The position numbers were made by a program, and so were the translations under genes. Source: CAYRGS01 sp964423875 (GTDB lineage: Bacteria > UBA8248 > JACPRG01 > G963555815). Taken from it: a stretch of 28,986 bases of DNA. The stretch is taken from positions 1 to 28,986 of the forward strand of contig CAYRGS010000039.1 in the NCBI GenBank assembly GCA_964423875.1, written 5' to 3'. Of this stretch, positions 7,796 through 13,967 are shown piece by piece. The notes under the pieces are model-generated. The model saw nothing but the letters and a program-made list of their open reading frames with translations. It made no database searches and was not told the DNA's origin. How positions within the stretch are numbered: the first letter of the stretch is position 1; each line of letters begins with the position of its first letter.

Positions 7796-8416
7796 TCAGT
7801 CGGCCTGCTCGGCGAGGACCCGCGCCGGCGATCCGTCGGCTCCCTCGAGCAGGAGGGGGAAGGCGTACAGGCGAACCCGGGGCCGGGTGATGCGGTCCAG
7901 GTTGTTCAGGTTCGTGACGAGGGGCTTGCCCGCCGAGAGAAACATCTCGTGGACCGCCCAGTTGAAAGGCGTATCCGCCGCCAAGTAGGGGATCTCGCGC
8001 TCGATGAGGTATCTCCCCGCCTCTTCCGAAACGGGCGGATAAGTCCGGTAGAAGTCCTCGCGTCCGTGGCGGGAGGCCCATCCCGTGCGAACGATGACCC
8101 CCATCCCTTTTTCCACACTTCGGGATTCCATCTCCGGCCGGGTGATTTCCTCGCCCTCCCCCTTACCGGTGAAATCCACCACCTGGGCTTCCGACACCCA
8201 GAGATCCAGCGGCATCTCGTCGATGTTTCGTGCGCCGGGGAAGAAATGGGAGGGGGCGTCAATATGCGTGCCCGAGTGCGTGCCCACCGTCAGCTTGTGG
8301 ACAAGACACCGGTTTTCCTCGTACGAAGAATGCGGGGAAAGATCCGTCTTGGGATGCCAGGGCCAATAAACGGGAAGGTCGTTGTTGAGGGGGTGGGTCA
8401 AATCAATTAAGGACAT
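7796..8416 (-). CDS. Cyclase family protein (kynurenine formamidase-like hydrolase)
   Basis: Metal-dependent hydrolase of the cyclase family (PF04199; kynurenine formamidase, isatin hydrolase and polyketide 'cyclase' relatives), 206 residues, cytosolic. The metal-binding motif HxxxHxDxxxH is intact: His47, His51, Asp53, His57 in HSGTHIDAPSH, and the later His156 (AVHEMFL) matches the next conserved histidine. The position that is Glu in KynB-type enzymes (the E in ENL.NL) is Thr168 here (VTNLNNL), so the substrate or chemistry may differ. The ATG chosen gives SLIDLTHPL, the canonical N-terminus, and has GGAG eight bases upstream; the 33-residue upstream extension is not family-like. It is divergently transcribed from the LysR gene, a common arrangement when the regulator controls the neighbour. 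Confidence 0.88.
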   Translation of the reverse strand: MSLIDLTHPLNNDLPVYWPWHPKTDLSPHSSYEENRCLVHKLTVGTHSGTHIDAPSHFFPGARNIDEMPLDLWVSEAQVVDFTGKGEGEEITRPEMESRSVEKGMGVIVRTGWASRHGREDFYRTYPPVSEEAGRYLIEREIPYLAADTPFNWAVHEMFLSAGKPLVTNLNNLDRITRPRVRLYAFPLLLEGADGSPARVLAEQAD

Positions 8417-8587
8417 GAGAATTTCTCCAATCCCCGGGAAGGGGGCGCCTTTGCGGTCGGGAGCCGGACCCCGAAAAGTTACCATGGGGCCGGGAAGACA
8501 TGCCAGAATCCGCATCGAAAAATTCAGAGGGTGTTATAATTTTCATTGGAATTTCCTATACAGATGCTGCGTGCGGAGTGAGCCGGA
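8417..8587. promoter_or_regulatory. Divergent control region of cyclase and LysR genes
   Basis: A 171-bp spacer between divergent genes. A TATAAT hexamer is at 8535-8540 in the LysR orientation. It is followed by AATTTTCATTGGAATT (8538-8553), a partly palindromic AT-rich site with the T-N11-A form that LysR-type regulators favour. No good -35 is seen 16-18 bp upstream of the TATAAT. The assignment as LysR operator is inference from position. Confidence 0.4.
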
Positions 8588-9478
8588 GTGGACATCCACC
8601 AGATGAAGTTGTTTTGCAGAATCGCCGATTGCAAGAGCTTCTCCCGCGCAGCGGAGTCGCTGTCGCTCACCCAACCCACCGCCAGCGGGCACATCAAGAA
8701 TCTGGAGGAGGAACTCGGCGTCCGGCTGTTCGACCGCCTCGGCCGGGAAGTGCTCCTGACGGAGGCGGGAAAAATCCTGTACGATTTCGCCCTGCGCATC
8801 ATCGCCCTCAGACAGGAGGCCCTAGACGCCATGCGGGAATTCGCCGGGGCGGACCGGGGAGCGCTCCGGCTCGGGGCGAGCTCGATTCCGGGCGATTATC
8901 TGCTCCCCCGCGTCCTGGGCGAGTTCAAGAAATCGCACCCGGAGACGCAAATCGCCCTGAAAATCGAAGACTCCGAAATCATCTCCCAGATGGTGTTGGA
9001 CGGCATAGTGGAGCTGGGGGTCGTCGGCGCGAGGCTGAATGAGAGCCGTCTGGTCTACGAGGTCATCGCGAAAGACGAGCTGGTTCTCGTGGTCCCTCCC
9101 GACCATCCCTGGGCCGGACGGCCCTCCGTCTCGGTCCGCGAGCTCAAAGGCCAACCCTTTCTCCATCGCGAAGAAGGGTCGGGGACCCGGAGGACATTGG
9201 AGGAGCGGCTCTCCCCGCTCGAGTTGGGGCCCGGGATGTTGACCACCGTCGCCGAGCTCGGGAGCAACGAGGGAATCCGGGAGGCCGTGAAGGCAGGAAT
9301 GGGGGTCAGCATCCTTTCGCGCCTCGCCGTCCGGAGCGACCTGGAAGCCGGCCTGCTCATGGAAATCCTTCTGGAAGGCGTCAACCTCGGTCGGGACATC
9401 TATACGGTCGGCCATAAAGCCCGGTACACCACGCCCATCTGCAAACGCTTCAAGGAGTTCTTGAGAAAACGGTCCTGA
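8588..9478 (+). CDS. LysR family transcriptional regulator
   Basis: DNA-binding regulator of 296 residues. The N-terminal winged helix-turn-helix is clear (MDIHQMKLFCRIAD, SFSRAAESLSLTQPTASGHI, LEEELGVRLFDRLGREV), followed by a linker helix and a periplasmic-binding-protein-like effector domain (from about residue 90, starting GALRLGASSIPGDYLLP). The effector-domain wording, especially GASSIPGDYLLPRVLGEFKKSHPE and ELGVVGA, is close to the CysB/CysL-like branch that NCBI names the selenium-metabolism-associated LysR family, though no selenium gene is in the window. It starts at the ATG giving MDIHQ; an upstream GAGCCGGA is a modest ribosome-binding site. It is divergent from the cyclase gene and is followed after six bases by the TIGR04283-type glycosyltransferase, so it is probably co-transcribed with that gene. 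Confidence 0.93.
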   Translation: MDIHQMKLFCRIADCKSFSRAAESLSLTQPTASGHIKNLEEELGVRLFDRLGREVLLTEAGKILYDFALRIIALRQEALDAMREFAGADRGALRLGASSIPGDYLLPRVLGEFKKSHPETQIALKIEDSEIISQMVLDGIVELGVVGARLNESRLVYEVIAKDELVLVVPPDHPWAGRPSVSVRELKGQPFLHREEGSGTRRTLEERLSPLELGPGMLTTVAELGSNEGIREAVKAGMGVSILSRLAVRSDLEAGLLMEILLEGVNLGRDIYTVGHKARYTTPICKRFKEFLRKRS

Positions 9479-9484
9479 CCCGAC

Positions 9485-10213
9485 ATGTCCATGAGAGAGA
9501 GAATGGCCCGCCTCTCTGAGATTCCGCTACCGGAAATTTCCGTGATCATCCCGACGCTGAACGAGGAATCGACCATTGAAGAAGCCCTTCAAGCCCTCTT
9601 GTCTTGTCCGGACGCCGGCCGGTTCGAAGTGATCGTGGCGGACGGAGGAAGCTGGGACGCGACCGCCGAACGGGCGCGTCCGTTTGCCCGCGTCCTCTCC
9701 GCGCCGCGCGGCCGAGCCGTCCAGATGAACGCGGGCGCCCGGGCCGCCCGCGGGAACATCCTTCTCTTCGTTCACGCCGACACCCGTCTGCCCCCCGACG
9801 CGTTTTCGCTCATCCGCGAGTCACTGGCGGATCCGAGCTGTTCGGGGGGCGCGTTTCGCCACGGCCTCGATCGAGGGGGCTTCCTCTATCGCCTGATCTC
9901 TTTCATGTCCAACCTGCGGGTCCGGTGGCTCGGGGTGATCTACGGAGACCAGGCGCCCTTCGTGCGACGGGAGGTTTTCGAGACGTTGGGCGGATTCCGG
10001 GAAATGGAGATCCTGGAAGACGCGGATTTGACTTCGCGGATGCGGAAGACGGGGCGCGTGAAGCTCCTGAAGTCGCCCATCGTCACCTCGGCCCGGCGGT
10101 GGAAACGCCTGGGGCTGTGGAGAACGATTTTCGTGATGTGGGCCATCGCCCTGGGTTACCGGTGCGGGATCTCCCCGGCGAAGCTGAAGCGGCTTTATCC
10201 CGACGTGCGATGA
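9485..10213 (+). CDS. TIGR04283-type family 2 glycosyltransferase
   Basis: Soluble or membrane-associated GT2-fold sugar-nucleotide transferase, up to 242 residues. Seen: ISVIIPTLNEESTIEEAL at the N-terminus, VADGGSWDAT, and the family hallmark GRAVQMNAGARAARGNILLFVHADT (residues 76-100), containing the HAD variant of the DxD metal site; then YGDQAPFVRREVFETLGGF and LEDADLTSRMRK. This pattern is that of the TIGR04283 family ('rSAM/selenodomain-associated transferase 2', also called arsenosugar-type glycosyltransferase). Three in-frame ATGs (9485, 9491, 9503) are possible; the last has a GAGAGAGAG run directly before it and gives an N-terminus closer to family length. It lies six bases after the LysR gene. 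Substrate unknown. Confidence 0.9.
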   Translation: MSMRERMARLSEIPLPEISVIIPTLNEESTIEEALQALLSCPDAGRFEVIVADGGSWDATAERARPFARVLSAPRGRAVQMNAGARAARGNILLFVHADTRLPPDAFSLIRESLADPSCSGGAFRHGLDRGGFLYRLISFMSNLRVRWLGVIYGDQAPFVRREVFETLGGFREMEILEDADLTSRMRKTGRVKLLKSPIVTSARRWKRLGLWRTIFVMWAIALGYRCGISPAKLKRLYPDVR

Positions 10214-10261
10214 GGAACCCGTTGGGGCGGCGGGCCAGGAGAGCGCCGGTTTACGGGCGGC

Positions 10262-11461
10262 TCAAGGAGGCGAATTGGACCCCCAAGGGGGACCGTTTTC
10301 CTTGGGCAAACGGAGGCTCAAAGACGAGGCGATGAGGCCGATCGCCGTCACACCGGCTAGGGTCGCGTGCATGCCGACCTGGTCCGCGACGGCCCCCACC
10401 GCGACCAGCACCAGGCTGCCCGTTCCGTAGGCTCCCCCCATCATCAGGCTGGACACCAGACCGGTCCGCTCCGGGTGCAGCTCCTGGGCCATCACCAGGT
10501 TGATGGGGCCGGAAAGCATGAGGAACCCTCCGCCGACCACCAGCAACGCCAGCGAAAGCGGTCCCTGAGCGAGGAGGAATCCCCACAAAAAAACAACGCC
10601 CAGGAACAAGCTCATACAAATGAGGCGCCGCCGATTTCCCCGGTCGCCCAGGTAACCGCCGACAAGCCCGCCAACGGCGCCGGCGACGAGATAGACCGTC
10701 AGGGCCGTCCCGCCCGTGAGCTTTGAAACGCCCCGATCCACCATCAGAAGGGGAAGGAAACCCGCGAAGGCGTTGTTCGTGACCGACCGCAGCACCACAA
10801 CCGTCCACAGGGTGGACAGCGACGGCCAGGTTCGGACAAATGCGGAGAGCGTGGGTGGGCTTTCACGCCGCGCGTTCGGCTCGTCCTTCGGCCGACCCGC
10901 GCACTTGAAAAGAAGGCAAGCGATCAGGACCCCGGGAGCGGCGGACAGGTATGAGAACTCCAGACCGAAGCGCTCGACAACGGCCAGGATCTCCAAAGGC
11001 CCCAAAGCCATCCCCAGGAATCCGGACTGGAGGAAGATCGAAGTGACGAGGCTCCCCCTCCTCCCTCCCGCGCATCTCGCCAGGCCCGCCGCCGGAGGGT
11101 GAAAGGCCGCCGCGCCGACGGCGCCGATGACGACCCAAGGAATCGCCCACCAGAAAGAGGGCACCGCGCCCAGGCTGCCGAGGAATATCGCGGCCACAAA
11201 GACGCCGCCGCTCAGGAACCACCGGCCGCCGCGGCGGTCCGTCAACCAGCCGAAAAAGAGTTGGGCGAAATTCGCGACCGTGAAGAACGCCGTGACCAAG
11301 ATGCCCGCCTCGGCCAGCGAGAGCCCCCAACGCACCACGAAATACGGGAGAAGGGGAGCGATGAAACCCCCGTAGGTGTCATTGATCAGGTGGCCCGCCG
11401 CCAGAACGGTCGCCTGTCCTTTTTTGATATCCGCCGATTTCGTCCCCCCGGCGTCGTTCAA
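10262..11461 (-). CDS. MFS transporter, fosmidomycin-resistance-like (paralogue 1)
   Basis: Twelve-helix major facilitator carrier of the inner membrane, 399 residues. The N-terminus AAGHLINDTYGGFIAPLLPYF and the motif-A loop FGWLTDRRGGRW resemble the Fsr (fosmidomycin resistance) and related small-drug or anion carriers; AAAFHPPAAGLA is also typical of Fsr-like proteins. The start is a TTG with GGAG eight bases upstream; no ATG or GTG fits better. The neighbouring MFS gene upstream on the same strand is a clear paralogue (about half the residues look identical over the N-terminal half), so this is a tandem duplication. Substrate unknown; it is also separated by only 48 bp from the convergent TIGR04283-type gene. 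A dyad at 11500-11512 lies just upstream of the start. Confidence 0.85.
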   Translation of the reverse strand: MNDAGGTKSADIKKGQATVLAAGHLINDTYGGFIAPLLPYFVVRWGLSLAEAGILVTAFFTVANFAQLFFGWLTDRRGGRWFLSGGVFVAAIFLGSLGAVPSFWWAIPWVVIGAVGAAAFHPPAAGLARCAGGRRGSLVTSIFLQSGFLGMALGPLEILAVVERFGLEFSYLSAAPGVLIACLLFKCAGRPKDEPNARRESPPTLSAFVRTWPSLSTLWTVVVLRSVTNNAFAGFLPLLMVDRGVSKLTGGTALTVYLVAGAVGGLVGGYLGDRGNRRRLICMSLFLGVVFLWGFLLAQGPLSLALLVVGGGFLMLSGPINLVMAQELHPERTGLVSSLMMGGAYGTGSLVLVAVGAVADQVGMHATLAGVTAIGLIASSLSLRLPKENGPPWGSNSPP

Positions 11462-11499
11462 AGCGGTATCTCCATAAGCGGTGGAAGCGGCGGGTTTCT

Positions 11500-11512
11500 G
11501 ATGCGACGCATC
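11500..11512. promoter_or_regulatory. 13-bp perfect dyad upstream of MFS paralogue 1
   Basis: GATGCG-A-CGCATC, about 40 bp before the TTG start of the first MFS gene and inside the 124-bp spacer between the two MFS genes. The one-base centre makes it a better protein-binding site than an RNA hairpin. It may be an operator; no regulator gene is adjacent. Confidence 0.35.
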
Positions 11513-11585
11513 CTGAGGACTCCCGAGCCCCGAGGACCCATTCTACGCTGCACCGAGCCTTGCGGAACGACTCTCCCACGCTCCC

Positions 11586-12782
11586 TCACGGACTCAAAGG
11601 ATGCGGGGCCGGGGAGGGTCTCTGCGGTCGGGCGGCGTCTCTCGGCAATCGGCTTCCCAGCCACGCGGCGATGAGGGGGACCGCAACCGCCCCGGAAAGC
11701 GTCGCCGGAATGCCGAGCCTATCCGCTATCGCCCCGACGACAACGATCCCAACACTTCCCACCCCATACGCGAAGCCCATCATCAAGCTGGCCATCAAGC
11801 TGGCATGTTCCGGAAACATCTCTTGGGATATCACCAGGTTGACGGGACCCGACATCATCAAAAAGAAGCCGCCGAAAATCAGAAAAACCATCCCCGACGG
11901 GCCGCGCGCTCCAAGAAAAAGACCCAGCAGGACCGTGGCCGCGACCATGGTCAGGGCGATGATGGACCTCCGGTCGAAACGGTCGGAGAGATAGCCCCCC
12001 AGGACACCCCCCACCGCGCCCGTGGCCAGAAAGACCGAAAGGGCCGTCCCGCCCGCCCACGCCGACAGGCCGCGCTCTTGCAACATCAATGGGAGAAAGC
12101 TTGAGAAAGCCGCGTAGGTGAAGTTTCTCAAAACGACAATCGCCCAAAGCCCCGACAGCGCTCCCCGGGCGCGGGCCAGGTTGGAATATTGAGATAAGCG
12201 GTTCTCCGCCGTTTTCGGCTCCGCTCCAAGATCGGCGTACTTGAACAGCAGGAAGGAAGCGATAACTCCGGGGATCACGGTGAGGCCGGAGGATTTCAAT
12301 CCGAAGCGTGTGACGACGGCCAGAATCTCAATCGGACCCAGGGCGACGCCGAGGAACCCCGCCATGAGAAAGATCGACATCCCCAGGGCGCGCCGATCGC
12401 CGCCGGCCAGGTGGGCGACACCGGCCGCGGGGGGGTGAAAGGCCGCTGCGCCAATGCCCGCGATGATCACCCACGGAACTGCCCACCCGTACGACGGAAG
12501 CACCCCCAGCGTTCCGATGAAGCAGGCGCTCACGAGCGGCCCGCCGGCCAGGAGGAGCCTTCCACCCAACCGGTCGGAAAACCATCCGAACACCGGCTGG
12601 CCGAAATATGAGGCTGAAAGAAACGCGGTCACCAAGCCGCCCGCCTCGGTCAGGGAAATCTCCCACCGGGTGACGAAGAACGGCAAGAGGACGGCGATGA
12701 AACCCATGTACGTGTCGTTGACCAAATGACCCGCACTCACCAGGGCGATCTGACCTTTCTGCGGTTTCCCGATGTGATTCAA
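11586..12782 (-). CDS. MFS transporter, fosmidomycin-resistance-like (paralogue 2)
   Basis: Twelve-helix MFS carrier, 398 residues, paralogous to the gene that follows it. Matching landmarks include SAGHLVNDTYMGFIAVLLPFF, FGWFSDRLGGRLL (motif A), AAAFHPPAAGVAHLAGG and LGPIEILAVVTRFGL. The reading frame begins with TTG, with GAGG nine bases upstream; no ATG or GTG lies nearby. The two copies differ most in the central loop (around residues 190-205) and the C-terminal tail, which often carry substrate or regulatory differences. They may transport related compounds or form a pair. No enzyme gene is next to them, so the cargo cannot be guessed; family precedents include drugs and organic anions. 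Confidence 0.85.
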   Translation of the reverse strand: MNHIGKPQKGQIALVSAGHLVNDTYMGFIAVLLPFFVTRWEISLTEAGGLVTAFLSASYFGQPVFGWFSDRLGGRLLLAGGPLVSACFIGTLGVLPSYGWAVPWVIIAGIGAAAFHPPAAGVAHLAGGDRRALGMSIFLMAGFLGVALGPIEILAVVTRFGLKSSGLTVIPGVIASFLLFKYADLGAEPKTAENRLSQYSNLARARGALSGLWAIVVLRNFTYAAFSSFLPLMLQERGLSAWAGGTALSVFLATGAVGGVLGGYLSDRFDRRSIIALTMVAATVLLGLFLGARGPSGMVFLIFGGFFLMMSGPVNLVISQEMFPEHASLMASLMMGFAYGVGSVGIVVVGAIADRLGIPATLSGAVAVPLIAAWLGSRLPRDAARPQRPSPAPHPLSP

Positions 12783-12810
12783 AGGCGAAAACCTCGTTCT
12801 AGTTAGGACC

Positions 12811-12898
12811 TTGGGGGGACATCCCTCACCTTCGGGCCGATTGGCCCTTCGCGCGGGCCAAGCTTTGAAAATTTCAGCCGGTGGGGGGTGTCCCCCAA
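12811..12898. repeat. Long imperfect inverted repeat with internal hairpins
   Basis: TTGGGGGGACATCCCTCACC (12811-12830) is nearly the reverse complement of 12880-12898 (17 of 20 positions with one gap). Inside are a GGGCC-GATT-GGCCC hairpin (12834-12847) and a TGAAA-A-TTTCA dyad (12866-12876). The whole 88 bp could fold as one cruciform or RNA structure. It lies about 30 bp upstream of the MFS paralogue 2 start. The remaining bases to 13000 show no gene. Confidence 0.5.
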
Positions 12899-13000
12899 CT
12901 CCCTGGTGAGGCGGGTTTCCAGCCTGCCTTTGGAATGCGGCCAGACAGAAGCCACCGGCGGGCCGCAGACAATCGCCTCAGCCCAACCGACACCCAACCC

Positions 13001-13097
13001 GGGCAAGGCCAAGCCCAAAGCTTGGCCGCAAGAAGTTTTCACGGGGAGTTCTAGGGGGGGCGGTTTTCAAAAAGCGCCCCCCCTGGGACTTTTCCCT
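13001..13097. repeat. Two-hairpin dispersed repeat, copy 1
   Basis: Hairpin 1 is GGCCAAGC-CCAAA-GCTTGGCC (13007-13027). Hairpin 2 has a ten-bp perfect G/C stem at 13053-13062 and 13075-13084, extended inward by TTTT/AAAA. Between and after them are GCAAGAAGTTTT, GGGGAGT and a closing CCCTT. The same parts recur in the same order at 24840-24937. The copy ends on the TAA stop of the endonuclease III gene (- strand), so hairpin 2 could serve as its terminator. Confidence 0.6.
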
Positions 13098-13858
13098 TAC
13101 ATCGCCTCAGAGAAATTCTTTTCCGGATAAACACAGTCTTTCACAAGCGGGCACGCGTCGCAATTGGGACGTTGAGCCCGGCAGATGAACTTGCCGAACT
13201 TCCAGAAATTCACGTGCGCCGCGAAGCTCTCGCCGGATCTCAGGAGATTTGCCATCTCCGCGTGGGCCTTCTCGGTGGAGCACTTCTCATCGATCAGACC
13301 GAGCCGCCGGCAGACGCGATGGACGTGCGTATCCACCGGGAACACGTCCCGTCCGCAGGTGAACATGAGGACCACGCTGAGCGTCTTGACGCCGATCCCT
13401 CGCAGGTGTCCCAACCGGTCCATGGCCTCGGGGAGATCGAGATCGTGGAGGAACTCGGCGGAAAGCTCATTCCGGGTCTTTTTGAGCCAAGCGAGGAGCG
13501 CCTGGATTCGGGCGCTCTTCTGCCGGCTGAGGCCGCCCGGCCGAATGGCCTCCTCGACCTTATTTACGTCGGCCTTGAGGACCTTCTCCCATGTGGGGAA
13601 GCGCCGTCGGAGGCGCGCATAGGCGATGTCCCGATTCCCGTCCGTCGTCGCCTGGGAGAGGATCGTCAGGATGAGGGCGCTCAGGACATCCCGGCCGTCC
13701 GCCGATTCATCCGGGGACCACGATGGATTTCCATAAAGCCTTGAAATCGTGGTCAATGCTCGCTTCAGTCCGGACCGGCGGGTCCTGTTCGATGGAGGCT
13801 CAAACACCCCGGAGACTGGTGGCATAACAAATCCAAAGGAGGGAAAAAGATTCAACAT
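13097..13858 (-). CDS. nth: Endonuclease III family DNA glycosylase/AP lyase
   Basis: Base-excision-repair glycosylase of the HhH-GPD superfamily, 253 residues. Seen: SALILTILSQATTD (start of the HhH-GPD domain), the helix-hairpin-helix LRGIGVKTLSVVLMF with catalytic Lys158, PVDTHVHR with catalytic Asp176, and a C-terminal [4Fe-4S] loop Cys226-x6-Cys233-x2-Cys236-x5-Cys242 (CRAQRPNCDACPLVKDC) with canonical spacing. The protein is longer than E. coli Nth (211 residues) by an N-terminal tail of about 40 residues; an ATG at 13825 would shorten it by 11, and neither start has a good ribosome-binding site. It may be a paralogue specialised for other lesions. Two DnaA-box-like sequences lie just upstream, in the short spacer after the ABC operon on the same strand. 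Confidence 0.9.
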   Translation of the reverse strand: MLNLFPSFGFVMPPVSGVFEPPSNRTRRSGLKRALTTISRLYGNPSWSPDESADGRDVLSALILTILSQATTDGNRDIAYARLRRRFPTWEKVLKADVNKVEEAIRPGGLSRQKSARIQALLAWLKKTRNELSAEFLHDLDLPEAMDRLGHLRGIGVKTLSVVLMFTCGRDVFPVDTHVHRVCRRLGLIDEKCSTEKAHAEMANLLRSGESFAAHVNFWKFGKFICRAQRPNCDACPLVKDCVYPEKNFSEAM

Positions 13859-13866
13859 CTAGGGGT

Positions 13867-13898
13867 TTATCCACAGGTTTGACACAATATGTGGAAAA
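13867..13898. promoter_or_regulatory. Pair of DnaA-box-like sequences upstream of nth
   Basis: TTATCCACA at 13867-13875 is a perfect match to the DnaA-box consensus TTATNCACA; TGTGGAAAA at 13890-13898 is an inverted box (TTTTCCACA) with one mismatch. They lie 9 and 32 bp before the nth start. One pair is too little for a replication origin; DnaA-linked expression of nth or a chance pair are the alternatives. Confidence 0.4.
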
Positions 13899-13967
13899 AC
13901 TATGAAATGTATTTCAAGTCCCGATCAAAAATCCGTCCCACCCGTGTGCGCTTTTAAGGCTCCGGAA

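Noticed and set aside
13001..13097. CRISPR array or tandem repeat array.
   Set aside because: Repeats here are dispersed or paired with unequal spacing; no regularly spaced repeat-spacer units and no cas gene were seen.
13867..13967. Possible replication origin because of DnaA boxes.
   Set aside because: Only two boxes, no AT-rich unwinding region, and none of dnaA, dnaN, gyrB or parAB nearby.
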